From: Pseudomonas sp. P7548
GTDB lineage: Bacteria; Pseudomonadota; Gammaproteobacteria; Pseudomonadales; Pseudomonadaceae
Length of the DNA: 64,000 bases
Direction of reading: 5' to 3'
Assembly (NCBI RefSeq): GCF_013386585.1
Contig: NZ_JACARO010000065.1
Span: forward strand, 1-64,000
The notes beneath the pieces were generated by a model. It was given only the letters and a program-made list of their open reading frames with translations. It did no database searches and had not been told where the DNA came from. Made by a program: the position numbers and the translations under genes. Position 1 is the first letter of the stretch; each line of letters starts with the position of its first letter. This document shows positions 16,683-24,674 of the stretch, in pieces.

Positions 16683-17570
16683 TTAGCGCGGGAGTGCTGG
16701 GTGTTTAGCGTATCCAAGTGTCTGATCATAAAGGTCAATGCGCCGATCCCTTTGCAAGTCGTTAAGGCTGTTCCAGATGGGCGCACTGCGTGCGTGACTG
16801 AGGTCGATGTCGGCAAACAGAATCTCCTGTCGGTTGGCCGACGCCACTTTGCCAATGGGCCAGCCATTGTTCCCGGCAATCAGCGAACACCCCAGGTAAC
16901 GTGAGTCGCGTTCTTCACCGATTCGACTGGCTGCGGCGATGAACACGTTATTGACGTGGGCTGCTGTCATGGTCAGGTAGGACGCCATGCACTTGCCGGC
17001 TTCGTCAAACAACGGGGGAGGGGTCCATACCCAGTTGTTCAGGCTGCAGATGATATCGGCGCCTTGCTGGCTGAGAATGCGCGCAACTTCGGGAAACCAG
17101 ATGTCCCAGCAGATAAGCATGCCGATACGCCCAATCGGCGTATCGAAGACTGGAAAGCCGGTATCTCCGGGTGTGAACCAGAGTTTTTCCAGGTTCCAGA
17201 GATGCGCTTTGCGGTACTTGCCGATAAAACCGTTCGGTCCGATCAGGACGCTGGTGTTGAACAACTGCATGCCGTCGCGTTCGTTGAGGCCTGCTGCCAG
17301 ATATACCCGGTGCAGGGAAGCAAATTCGATCCAGGCCTGCACGCTTCTCCCGCTTGGAACGGCTTCGGCATGATCAAAGGCATCTTGGCGGCTGGCAAAG
17401 AAATAACCACAGTTTGAAAGCTCGGGAAGCACAATCAGCGTGGCGCCGCCGTTTGCAGCTTCTGTTGCAAGTGCAAGGCATTGTCGAAGGTTGGCGTTGC
17501 GATGTTCCGTTCCGACCTGGGGATCAAATTGCACGACAGAAACACGGACAGAGCTGGTAGCTGGGTTCAT
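16683..17570 (-). CDS. Nitrilase-superfamily carbon-nitrogen hydrolase
   Basis: The 295-residue enzyme has the nitrilase catalytic set: Glu50 in IVLPELSNCGY, Lys121 in GKYRKAHLW and Cys154 in MLICWDIWFPE. The fold and the closing RRIDLYDQTLGY resemble amide hydrolases of the RamA/N-carbamoyl-amino-acid type more than true nitrilases. It is probably cytosolic and releases ammonia from an amide or carbamoyl compound. It is convergent with the lipoprotein gene, 36 bp apart. Base composition is a little lower in GC than its neighbours, a weak hint of separate origin. Confidence 0.88.
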   Translation of the reverse strand: MNPATSSVRVSVVQFDPQVGTEHRNANLRQCLALATEAANGGATLIVLPELSNCGYFFASRQDAFDHAEAVPSGRSVQAWIEFASLHRVYLAAGLNERDGMQLFNTSVLIGPNGFIGKYRKAHLWNLEKLWFTPGDTGFPVFDTPIGRIGMLICWDIWFPEVARILSQQGADIICSLNNWVWTPPPLFDEAGKCMASYLTMTAAHVNNVFIAAASRIGEERDSRYLGCSLIAGNNGWPIGKVASANRQEILFADIDLSHARSAPIWNSLNDLQRDRRIDLYDQTLGYAKHPALPR

Positions 17571-17779
17571 GACAGGGGACTCTTATGGGAACTGCTCTAC
17601 ATAAAAGGTGATCGGGCGGCGAGACGTAAATCAGGTGCTTCCGTTTACGTTGTCAGTTGGCTCCCCACTGATCTCGCCCTTGGCCGCTCAAGCCGGTTGC
17701 GGGTCTGACTCTTCTCGCCCTTGCCAAACCCGCCCAGTTCTGGGAAAACCTCACCCTTTGTAACGTTTACGAGCACCCT

Positions 17780-18124
17780 ATGAGCACCGAAGAACTCCAA
17801 ATCACCGACATCCGCCCCGGCACCGGCAAAGCCGTGGTCAAGGGAGCACTGATCACCACTCAATACACCGGCACGCTGGAAGATGGCACGGTGTTCGATT
17901 CCTCCTGGGAGCGTGGCAAGCCGTTCCAGTGTGTGATCGGCACCGGGCGGGTGATCAAGGGCTGGGACCAGGGCTTGATAGGCATGCAGGTCGGCGGTGT
18001 GCGCACCTTGTTTGTGCCTGCGCACTTGGCCTACGGCGAGCGTTCGATGGGGGCGCACATCAAGCCCAACAGCAATCTGCGTTTCGAGATCGAGTTGCTG
18101 GAAGTACTGACACGGGACGATTGA
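17780..18124 (+). CDS. FKBP-type peptidyl-prolyl cis-trans isomerase
   Basis: The 114-residue protein is a single minimal FKBP domain: ALITTQYTGTLEDGTVFDSS, FQCVIGTGRVIKGWDQGLIG and AHLAYGERSMGAHIKPNSNL, ending FEIELLEVLTRDD. It has no signal peptide and no N-terminal dimerisation domain, so it is a cytosolic FkpB-like folding enzyme. It appears monocistronic. Confidence 0.92.
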   Translation: MSTEELQITDIRPGTGKAVVKGALITTQYTGTLEDGTVFDSSWERGKPFQCVIGTGRVIKGWDQGLIGMQVGGVRTLFVPAHLAYGERSMGAHIKPNSNLRFEIELLEVLTRDD

Positions 18125-18158
18125 GGGGGGGACATGGACGCCGCGGGAAGGCATCACG

Positions 18159-18275
18159 ATGGGGCGGCAGGTGAACACCGTGTCCATTCAGGTCAAGGCA
18201 CTGGCCGACGGGCAGGTTGATGATTACCTGGCGCGAGTCGAGCGCGACCGACCGGACTGGGCACCGCCCTTGTAG
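18159..18275 (+). CDS. Possible 38-residue small ORF or gene remnant
   Basis: An ATG at 18159 with GGGAAGG eight bases upstream opens 38 codons ending PDWAPPL-stop. The stop TAG is supplied by the first bases of the following REPIN (TGTAGGAGCC). The sequence (ALADGQVDDYLARVERDRPD) looks protein-like and the frame stays open back into the end of the FKBP gene, so it could be the tail of a lost gene. I do not recognise it. Confidence 0.3.
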   Translation: MGRQVNTVSIQVKALADGQVDDYLARVERDRPDWAPPL

Positions 18276-18360
18276 GAGCCGGCTTGCCGGCGATGGCAGC
18301 GTGTCAGGCGCTGATTTTATTTCTGGCAGGCCGCGATCGCTGGCAAACCAGCGTCCACAG
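18271..18360. repeat. Degenerate REPIN
   Basis: A good REP unit at 18271 (TGTAGGAGCCGGCTTGCCGG) faces a decayed partner (GATCGCTGGCAAACCAGCGT) ending with CCACAG at 18360. Several mismatches mark it as an old copy. Confidence 0.7.
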
Positions 18361-18858
18361 CGGTTGTGTCAGATAGTTTTCCTGAACTTACCCTGAAGAA
18401 CGGGCTTATACAGTGGCGGTACTTTTTCCTACGGTTTACTCACCTGGCTTCGGGGCGTAAGCTGCGGGCGTTTTTATCAATAGCGGAGACCCTCAGTGGG
18501 TACTTGTTCGAGTGACAGTCGTCGGCCGGTTTCGGTAACCGGCACCAACTTGGCAAGGTAACGCGCATTCTTCCGATGCCGTTGTCTCGCCTGAAAGAGC
18601 GAGAAGCGGCATCCCGCAGTGGCCCGTCCGGGCACCTGCTTTGAGCCCCTCTCATTTGACGCTGACCAGCACCTGATGCCAATCGGGATGCTACGGACAC
18701 GCTTGCCTTTTACGGTGGGCGGGCCGAGCTGACCTTGCCTGTTTATCGGGTGCGGTGCAGCCGGTTGTACCTGGCTGGATGGATTTTCACAATTGCCAGT
18801 CAAGCTGGCAGGCAAGGGCCGTGTTCACAAGGACAGCCCGTCGTCAGGAGCACTATCC
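18361..18858 (+). promoter_or_regulatory. Long structured 5' region before mgtC-like gene
   Basis: Nearly 500 bp carry no convincing gene but several strong stems: GCCGGTT/AACCGGC at 18525-18543, a long stem GATGCCG...TCTCGC / GCGAGA...CGGCATC at 18575-18613, a GCAG...GCCCG/CGGGC...CTGC hairpin at about 18616-18639, and TGCCAG/CTGGCA at 18794-18810 just before the ribosome site. A cis-acting leader is plausible, given that mgtC and mgtA genes in enterobacteria use such leaders; this one is not one I recognise. Confidence 0.45.
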
Positions 18859-19575
18859 ATGCAAGCAATCAACAACATCAACCTCAATTCCCTGGTCGAT
18901 ACCCTGGTCAGCCTCACCGCCGCGTTTATCCTCGGTGGCCTGATCGGTTTCGAACGCCAGTACCGCCAGCGCACGGCCGGCTTGCGCACCAATGTGTTGG
19001 TGGCGGTGGGCGCGGCGATCTTTGTGGACATGGCCAATCGGCTCGGTGGTGCAGAAGGCGCGGTACGCGTGGTGGCGTACGTGGTATCGGGCATCGGTTT
19101 TCTCGGTGCCGGTGTAATCATGCGCGAAGAAGGCAATGTGCGCGGGCTCAATACTGCTGCCACCCTCTGGGCCTCGGCAGCGGTGGGGGCGTGTGCGGGG
19201 GCCGACCTGATTCTCGAAGCGTTGCTGGGGACGCTGTTTGTGCTGGCGGCCAATACACTGCTACGCCCGATCGTCAACAACATCAACCGCCAGCCATTGG
19301 ACGTGGTCTCGGCAGAGGTCACCAACATTCTTTATGTCATTGCCCGGCGTACCCAGCAGAAGGCGGTCCTGGCTTTGCTGGAGGCTGAGCTGGCGCGGTG
19401 CAACTATCCGGCCAGTGACGTAGACGTTCGGCCGTTTGGCACTGAAGAAGTGGAGATCGAGGCGACCCTGGCGGTCACCTCCGTGGACGGCGACGAGCTG
19501 GATGCGCTGGTGGCGCGTATCTCCACGTCGACCCTGGTGGTTCAGGCCTTCTGGAGCCCGAGTACTACCGACTAA
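18859..19575 (+). CDS. MgtC/SapB-family membrane protein
   Basis: The 238-residue product has four to five hydrophobic N-terminal helices with the MgtC signature (FILGGLIGFERQYRQRTAGLRTNVLVAVG, VSGIGFLGAGVIMREEGNVRGLNTAATLWASAAVGACAG) and a C-terminal ACT-like soluble domain (about 150-238). MgtC proteins restrain the F-type ATP synthase and are needed in low magnesium and acid; the SapB-like branch lacks a firm role. CAGGAG lies eight bases before ATG 18859. A long structured 5' region precedes it. Confidence 0.9.
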   Translation: MQAINNINLNSLVDTLVSLTAAFILGGLIGFERQYRQRTAGLRTNVLVAVGAAIFVDMANRLGGAEGAVRVVAYVVSGIGFLGAGVIMREEGNVRGLNTAATLWASAAVGACAGADLILEALLGTLFVLAANTLLRPIVNNINRQPLDVVSAEVTNILYVIARRTQQKAVLALLEAELARCNYPASDVDVRPFGTEEVEIEATLAVTSVDGDELDALVARISTSTLVVQAFWSPSTTD

Positions 19576-19875
19576 TCCCCTGGGGGTCGGCTTTGCCTTG
19601 GTAAAGCTGGCTATGCTTATGTGAGGAAAAGTCCTACATGTGTTCGGGATTATCCCTTCATCTGAAATGACATTCCGTTGTTAAGGTTGCGCGCTTGCGC
19701 CTGTTCAGGACCCAAGGTGCGGCTTTACGTGGTTGTCGTGTTTTTCAAATGGAGGGGCCCAACTGCCTGAGTTGTCACGCAGAGTAATCAGTACCGGTTG
19801 TCGGAACTGTTACTTTTCACAGGTAGATGGGACCCGCTTGATATGTAAGTGTTCCGATCCTCCCAGGGGAGTCAT
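19576..19875. other. Intergenic region with possible regulator site
   Basis: This 300-bp gap between the mgtC-like gene and the response regulator holds no gene I can support. It contains AGGAAAAGTCCTACATG at 19624-19640, an imperfect inverted AGGA/TCCT with a close relative at 24146, and a GCGCGCTTGCGC stretch near 19690. Confidence 0.5.
19624..19640 (+). promoter_or_regulatory. AGGA-N4-TCCTACATG motif, copy 1
   Basis: AGGAAAAGTCCTACATG precedes the response regulator gene. A related GGGAGAACTCCTACATG occurs at 24146-24162, ahead of the receiver gene at the other end of this two-component locus. Shared control is inferred. Confidence 0.3.
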
Positions 19876-20502
19876 ATGAGCAAAGCGTTAATTGTGGATG
19901 ACCATCCGTTTATCCGTGCCACTGTCCGTTTTCTGCTGAAGCAAGAAGGCTTCGATACCCTATACGAAGCGGGCAATGGCGCCGATGCCATGCAGATCGC
20001 TCGCGAGGAGCGCCCGGATCTGATCATCCTCGACCTGGCAATGCCCAAGCTGGGTGGGTTGGAAGTGATCAGCCGGATCAAGGCCCTGGGCCTCCCTTGC
20101 AAAATCCTGGTATTGACCTCCTACCTGGCGGTGTTCTTTTCGACCCGTTGCATGCGCGCTGGCGCCATGGGGTTTGTCGCGAAGACCGGTGAGCTGGATG
20201 AGCTGCAAAAAGCCATCAAGGCTGTGATGTCCGGCTATAGCTGTTTTCCCAGCCTGCCGACCAGTTCGGTACGCCGAGACGATTTGCAGTCCAGCGAGCA
20301 GGAGCTGGTGGACGCGCTCTCGGACCGCGAGCTGACCGTGTTGCAAAAACTCGCCTTGGGTTTGGGCAACAAGGAGATCGCCGAGGACATGCTGCTTAGC
20401 CACAAGACCATCAGCACCTACAAGACACGCCTCAAGGAAAAGTTGCGCATGTCATCGATCGTGCATTTGTCCAAGTTCGCCCAGCGCAATCATCTGATCT
20501 GA
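19876..20502 (+). CDS. NarL/BvgA-type response regulator
   Basis: The 208-residue protein has a receiver domain with acidic pocket Asp8/Asp9 (ALIVDDHPF), phospho-acceptor Asp53 (LIILDLAMPKLGG) and Lys near 104 (FVAKTGELDEL), then a LuxR HTH (LSDRELTVLQKLALGLGNKE, SHKTISTYKTRLKEKLRM). GGGGAG precedes ATG 19876. It lies 6 bp before the BvgS-like kinase gene and is almost certainly its partner in a phosphorelay. Confidence 0.92.
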   Translation: MSKALIVDDHPFIRATVRFLLKQEGFDTLYEAGNGADAMQIAREERPDLIILDLAMPKLGGLEVISRIKALGLPCKILVLTSYLAVFFSTRCMRAGAMGFVAKTGELDELQKAIKAVMSGYSCFPSLPTSSVRRDDLQSSEQELVDALSDRELTVLQKLALGLGNKEIAEDMLLSHKTISTYKTRLKEKLRMSSIVHLSKFAQRNHLI

Positions 20503-20508
20503 TCTGAT

Positions 20509-21321
20509 ATGACCACCCCCCGGCTGCTGAGATGGGGCCCGATCCTGCTGGTGGGGTTGTTGCCCATGATGGCGATGGCCCTGGACGACCCCCAGCATTT
20601 GCGTTTACTCGGACACTCCAGCCTTGATGGGGGCTCCGTGTCACTGGGCGAGGCTGACGGACGATGGTTGCGGGAGCGGCGCACCTTGTTGATGGGCGTG
20701 TCCGCTCCCGACTACGCGCCCTTCGACCTGAGCAACAATAACGACGAACTCGAGGGCATCACGGCCGACTATGCGGCGCTGATCGCCCAGGCCTTGAACA
20801 TCACGGTCGACGTTCGTCGTTATGACACACGCGATGAAGTGATCGAGGCACTCAAGCGGGGTGCCGTGGATTTTGTCGGCTCGGCCAATGGGTATGAGGC
20901 GGTCGACCCGCAGTTGGTGCTGTCGCGTTCCTGTGCCAACGATCAGCCGACGTTGGTCACCCGTTCCAGCGACAGCCAGGCGCTGAGCGCCGACCTTGCC
21001 GGCAAGCGCGTAACCATGCTGTATCACTACATGCAGCCCGATGCCGTGCAGGCCTTCTACCCCAAAGCCCATCTGCAATTGTTTGGTTCGACCTTCGAAG
21101 CCATCGGCGCCGTGGCGTTCGGCCAGGCGGACGTGTACCTCGGGGACGCCATCAGCAGCCGTTACCTGATCAACAAGAATCATCTGAACAACGTGCGCAT
21201 GGCGGACTTTTCCTCCTTGGAGGTAAACCCCTTTGGCTTTGCTTTCAACCGTGATAACACACGGCTGCTGAACATTATCAACGCGGCATTGGCGGTGATT
21301 CCGGCCAACCAGCAAATGTAA
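20509..21321 (+). CDS. N-terminal fragment of BvgS-like sensor kinase (first periplasmic domain)
   Basis: The 270-residue reading frame encodes a signal sequence (GPILLVGLLPMMAMA, residues about 10-25) and one complete periplasmic SBP_bac_3 domain (about 55-265), and stops at TAA 21319-21321. Translation without that codon continues in the same frame through ILRRWSAGGGYLEADRLRLS into the second SBP domain, the canonical join of BvgS/EvgS kinases. So this is most likely the front of a kinase gene interrupted by a nonsense change (one base from AAA, CAA or GAA). If translated, the fragment would be a secreted binding-protein-like polypeptide. Confidence 0.8.
   Translation: MTTPRLLRWGPILLVGLLPMMAMALDDPQHLRLLGHSSLDGGSVSLGEADGRWLRERRTLLMGVSAPDYAPFDLSNNNDELEGITADYAALIAQALNITVDVRRYDTRDEVIEALKRGAVDFVGSANGYEAVDPQLVLSRSCANDQPTLVTRSSDSQALSADLAGKRVTMLYHYMQPDAVQAFYPKAHLQLFGSTFEAIGAVAFGQADVYLGDAISSRYLINKNHLNNVRMADFSSLEVNPFGFAFNRDNTRLLNIINAALAVIPANQQM
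21319..21321 (+). other. In-frame stop codon splitting the hybrid kinase gene
   Basis: TAA in frame between IPANQQM and ILRRWSAGG. Frame and family-typical sequence continue unbroken on both sides, so only a substitution, not a frameshift, is needed to explain it. A sequencing error, strain-specific loss or stop readthrough remain possible. Confidence 0.8.
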
Positions 21322-21375
21322 ATCCTGCGCCGATGGAGTGCCGGCGGCGGCTATCTGGAGGCTGACCGGCTGCGC

Positions 21376-24117
21376 TTGAGCACCAATGAACAGCGCTGGC
21401 TGGAGAAACACCCAAGGCTCAAGGTGGCGGTCCTCGACAAATTCGTCCCGCTGTCATTTTTCAACGAACAAGGGCAATTCGAAGGCCTCAGCGCCGAGGT
21501 GTTGTCGCGGATCAGCCTGCGCACCGGCTTGAAGTTCGATGTGGTGCCAGGCAGTTCGCTGCTGCAACAAATTGACGACGTCAACACGGGCCGCGCAGAC
21601 ATGGTTGCGGTGATCACACCCAGTGTCGAACGGTCCGAGAAGATCCGTTTCACTCGGCCCTATCTGTCCAATCCGTACGTTTTGGTGGTGCGCGACGACG
21701 ACAAGCAAACGGTTACCCTGGAAGACATGTCGGGCAAACGTCTTGCATTCATTGGAGGAAACAGCCTGGCTGCGCAGATAGCCCTGGATTATCCAGGCAT
21801 TGCGTTTGTCGACGTCGAGAATCCGGAGCAGGCCATGGCGCAGGTTGCCACCGGGGGGGCCGATGCAACGGTGCTGTCGCTCATCAGCGCACGCTACATG
21901 GTCGCGCGGAACTACGGTGACCGCCTGCGGATCACCAGCACCGTCGGCACCGAACCGGCGCGTATCACCTTCGGCGTCAACCGTAGCCAGCTGGAGTTGT
22001 ATTCGATTCTCGACAAGGCGCTGCTGAGTATCCCGCCTGAGGAGCTTGATGAGCTGACCAACCACTGGCGCAGTGAGGTCATCATCGAAGAAAGCTACTG
22101 GTTGCGTCATCGCGATGCGATCCTGCAAGGCTTCGGCCTGGCGGCGTTGTTGCTGCTGCTTGCCCTGGGCTGGGCGATGTATCTGCGCAACCTGATCCGC
22201 AAGCGTGTGCAGGCCGAGCGGGCATTGAGCGACCAGATGCGTTTCATGAGCGTTTTGATCGACGGCACGCCTCATCCGATTTACGTGCGGGACCGCCAGG
22301 GGCGGCTGATGGCCTGCAACAACGCTTATCTCGATGTGTTCGGTTTCAAGCTGGAAGACGTGATCGGCAAGACCGTGGTGGAGACCGACACCGGTAACCC
22401 GCCGCAGGCCCGATCGTTCCATGAGGACTACTTGCGGTTGATGGCGTCGGGCGAGCCGCAGATCCACGACCGGATACTCAAGTTGCCCACCGGTGACGTG
22501 CTGACCATCTACCAGTGGATGCTGCCGTACCGTGATGGCGACGAGAAGGTGGTTGGTATGATCGCCGGCTGGGTGGATGTGAGTGAGCGCCAGCGGCTGT
22601 TGCGCCAGGTACAGGAAGCCAAGGAGGACGCCGACGCGGCCAACCGCGCCAAGACCACCTTCCTGGCAACCATGAGCCATGAGATACGCACGCCGATGAA
22701 CGCGGTGATCGGCATGATCGAGCTGGCCCTGAAAAATGCCGAACAAGGCCGGGCAGACCGCGATGCGCTGGAAGTGGCCTCGGTCGCCTCGCGCGGTATG
22801 CTGGAGTTGATCGGCGATATCCTCGACATTGCGCGGATAGAATCCGATCACCTTTCCCTGACCCAGGAACCCACCCACCTGCACGAACAGTTGGCCTCGG
22901 TGGCGCGTGTGTTCGAGGGCCTGGCGCGGGCCAAGGGCCTGGTCTTGCAGGTGGAACTGGATCCACTGCTTGAGCGTGCGGTCATGGTCGACCCGCTGCG
23001 GTTCAAGCAGGTGGTGTCCAATCTGCTGAGCAATGCCATCAAGTTCACTGCCAAGGGCCAGGTGATGTTGGGGGCGACCGGCACGTTGGACGGCGAGCAG
23101 TTGACACTCAGGCTTTGGGTGCAGGACACGGGAATTGGCATCAGTGCACAGGACCAGCAGCGGTTGTTCAACCCGTTTATCCAGGGCAGCAACAACGAAC
23201 AATCGGTACGCAGTGGCTCGGGCCTCGGGCTGGTGATCAGTCGCAGCCTGTGCAAAATGATGGGCGGGCAGTTGCACCTGAGCAGTGTGCTGGGGCAAGG
23301 CACGCGGGTTGATGTGCAGTTGGCGCTGGCCCTTACGACGGACTTGCCGGCACCGCTTGCTGTGCCGGAGTCGCACCTTCCACCGGCACGGGTATTGAAC
23401 ATCCTGGTGGTGGATGACTACCCGGCCAACCGTTTGTTGCTGGCGCGGCAATTGAGCTTCCTGGGGCACCGCATTACTGCTGCAGAAGAGGGGGTGCAAG
23501 GGCTTGAATGCTGGCAGGCGGGACACGTCGACTGTGTCATCACCGACTGCAACATGCCCCTGAAAAATGGTTACCAGCTCGCCCAGGACATTCGTGCCCA
23601 GGAACGTGAAAAAGGCTTGTCGCCTTGCCTGCTGCTGGGGTTTACCGCCAACGCCCAGCCCGAGGAAACCGAGCGCTGCCGTGCCGCGGGCATGGATGGC
23701 TGCCTGTTCAAACCCACAGGCCTGGATGACCTGCGCGCAGCCCTGGCTGCCTGCACGGTTGCAGAGGCCGAGCCTGCAGCCGGGTTTGATCTCGGTGCAT
23801 TGATTGCATTAACGGGGGACGACCCTGCGGCCCTCAACGAGTTGCTCAAGCCACTGCTCGACAGCCTGGGCGCCGACCGCGCCCTGTTGCCAGTGCTGCA
23901 ACGCAAGACTGACTTTGCCAAGCTGCATGACCTTGCCCATCGCATCAAGGGCGGCGCGCGGATGGTCAAGGCGCAGGGATTGATCACCTGTTGCGAAACC
24001 TTGGAGGCCACCTGCGAGCAGCAGGAACGCGAACGCCTGGGCGCGGTGGTCGATGAGTTGAGGGTGGCCCTCGATGAGTTGCATCACAGCCTGAGCCATT
24101 ACTGCAATCAGGCGTGA
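21376..24117 (+). CDS. Hybrid sensor histidine kinase, BvgS-like (C-terminal part)
   Basis: Reading from TTG 21376 gives 913 residues: a second SBP_bac_3 sensor (about 10-235), a transmembrane helix (about 250-272, LAALLLLLALGWAMYL), a PAS domain (about 290-410), HisKA with phospho-His435 in FLATMSHEIRTPM, an HATPase domain (NLLSNAIKFTAKG; GLGLVISRSLCKMMGG), a receiver with Asp724 (DCVITDCNMPLKNG) and an HPt domain with His855 (HRIKGGARM). This is a full phosphorelay core. The TTG has only a distant GGAGG, and without the first fragment it lacks a signal sequence, so independent expression is doubtful; it is best read with 20509-21321 as one interrupted gene. Confidence 0.8.
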   Translation: MSTNEQRWLEKHPRLKVAVLDKFVPLSFFNEQGQFEGLSAEVLSRISLRTGLKFDVVPGSSLLQQIDDVNTGRADMVAVITPSVERSEKIRFTRPYLSNPYVLVVRDDDKQTVTLEDMSGKRLAFIGGNSLAAQIALDYPGIAFVDVENPEQAMAQVATGGADATVLSLISARYMVARNYGDRLRITSTVGTEPARITFGVNRSQLELYSILDKALLSIPPEELDELTNHWRSEVIIEESYWLRHRDAILQGFGLAALLLLLALGWAMYLRNLIRKRVQAERALSDQMRFMSVLIDGTPHPIYVRDRQGRLMACNNAYLDVFGFKLEDVIGKTVVETDTGNPPQARSFHEDYLRLMASGEPQIHDRILKLPTGDVLTIYQWMLPYRDGDEKVVGMIAGWVDVSERQRLLRQVQEAKEDADAANRAKTTFLATMSHEIRTPMNAVIGMIELALKNAEQGRADRDALEVASVASRGMLELIGDILDIARIESDHLSLTQEPTHLHEQLASVARVFEGLARAKGLVLQVELDPLLERAVMVDPLRFKQVVSNLLSNAIKFTAKGQVMLGATGTLDGEQLTLRLWVQDTGIGISAQDQQRLFNPFIQGSNNEQSVRSGSGLGLVISRSLCKMMGGQLHLSSVLGQGTRVDVQLALALTTDLPAPLAVPESHLPPARVLNILVVDDYPANRLLLARQLSFLGHRITAAEEGVQGLECWQAGHVDCVITDCNMPLKNGYQLAQDIRAQEREKGLSPCLLLGFTANAQPEETERCRAAGMDGCLFKPTGLDDLRAALAACTVAEAEPAAGFDLGALIALTGDDPAALNELLKPLLDSLGADRALLPVLQRKTDFAKLHDLAHRIKGGARMVKAQGLITCCETLEATCEQQERERLGAVVDELRVALDELHHSLSHYCNQA

Positions 24118-24145
24118 TCGTGGTTGAGGGGTATTGGGGAGTTTT

Positions 24146-24162
24146 GGGAGAACTCCTACATG
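24146..24162 (+). promoter_or_regulatory. AGGA-N4-TCCTACATG motif, copy 2
   Basis: GGGAGAACTCCTACATG lies about 90 bp before the receiver-only gene; it shares CTACATG and an inverted GGA/TCC core with the site at 19624. Confidence 0.3.
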
Positions 24163-24251
24163 AAGGGGGAACAAGCCTGATTTTGTCTGCGGGATATGTC
24201 TGGAAAATGGGCCTCGCTCACTGACGAGCACTGCCTGCCCAGGGGTTTGCC

Positions 24252-24674
24252 ATGCCGAACAAAGCACTGACTATCCTGATTGCCGATGAACAGCATCTGC
24301 AACGCTTGTACATCGAGAAAATGCTCAACCAGTTGGGGTATCACCGGATCGTCCCGGTGCAAACGTTCGACGAAGTCCAGATTCTGACGGCCATCCCTGC
24401 CGAGCCCTTTGATGTGCTCATCATCAACGCGGGGCTCGCCGCCCATACCTGCGGGCCGCAACCCCAGGTTCGCCATGTGCTGGTCTACGATCACCTCGAC
24501 CTGGCGGCACCGGCGGGTGCAACGCCGGCCGTACTTGTGCGGCTGCCCGGCGTGCCGGACAACATCAACCTCGAACATTTCATGGATATCATCGACCCGC
24601 CGCAGGCCAATACGGGCCTGCGGGTGTTGCCGTGGCTGCGGGAGTTGTCCCGCCAGCCGGTGGCCGGGGCCTAG
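24252..24674 (+). CDS. Receiver-like protein lacking the phospho-acceptor aspartate
   Basis: The 140-residue product starts as a receiver domain (LTILIADEQHLQRLYIEKML, acidic residues Asp12 and Glu13) and keeps the third-strand hydrophobic block, but the phosphorylation site reads FDVLIINAGL, with Asn59 where Asp is expected. The conserved Lys near the end is not evident. It may be an atypical receiver working without phosphorylation, such as a competitor or scaffold for the kinase upstream, or a decaying gene. The last 4 bases overlap the convergent dkgB gene. Confidence 0.75.
   Translation: MPNKALTILIADEQHLQRLYIEKMLNQLGYHRIVPVQTFDEVQILTAIPAEPFDVLIINAGLAAHTCGPQPQVRHVLVYDHLDLAAPAGATPAVLVRLPGVPDNINLEHFMDIIDPPQANTGLRVLPWLRELSRQPVAGA

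Noticed and set aside
18440..18815. Minus-strand open frames opposite the mgtC leader
   Set aside because: No ribosome site, no family pattern, and they lie over strong RNA stems on the other strand.
21454..23526. Long open frame (690 codons) antisense to the hybrid kinase
   Set aside because: It mirrors a GC-biased gene, has no ribosome site or family pattern, and the sense strand has complete kinase motifs.
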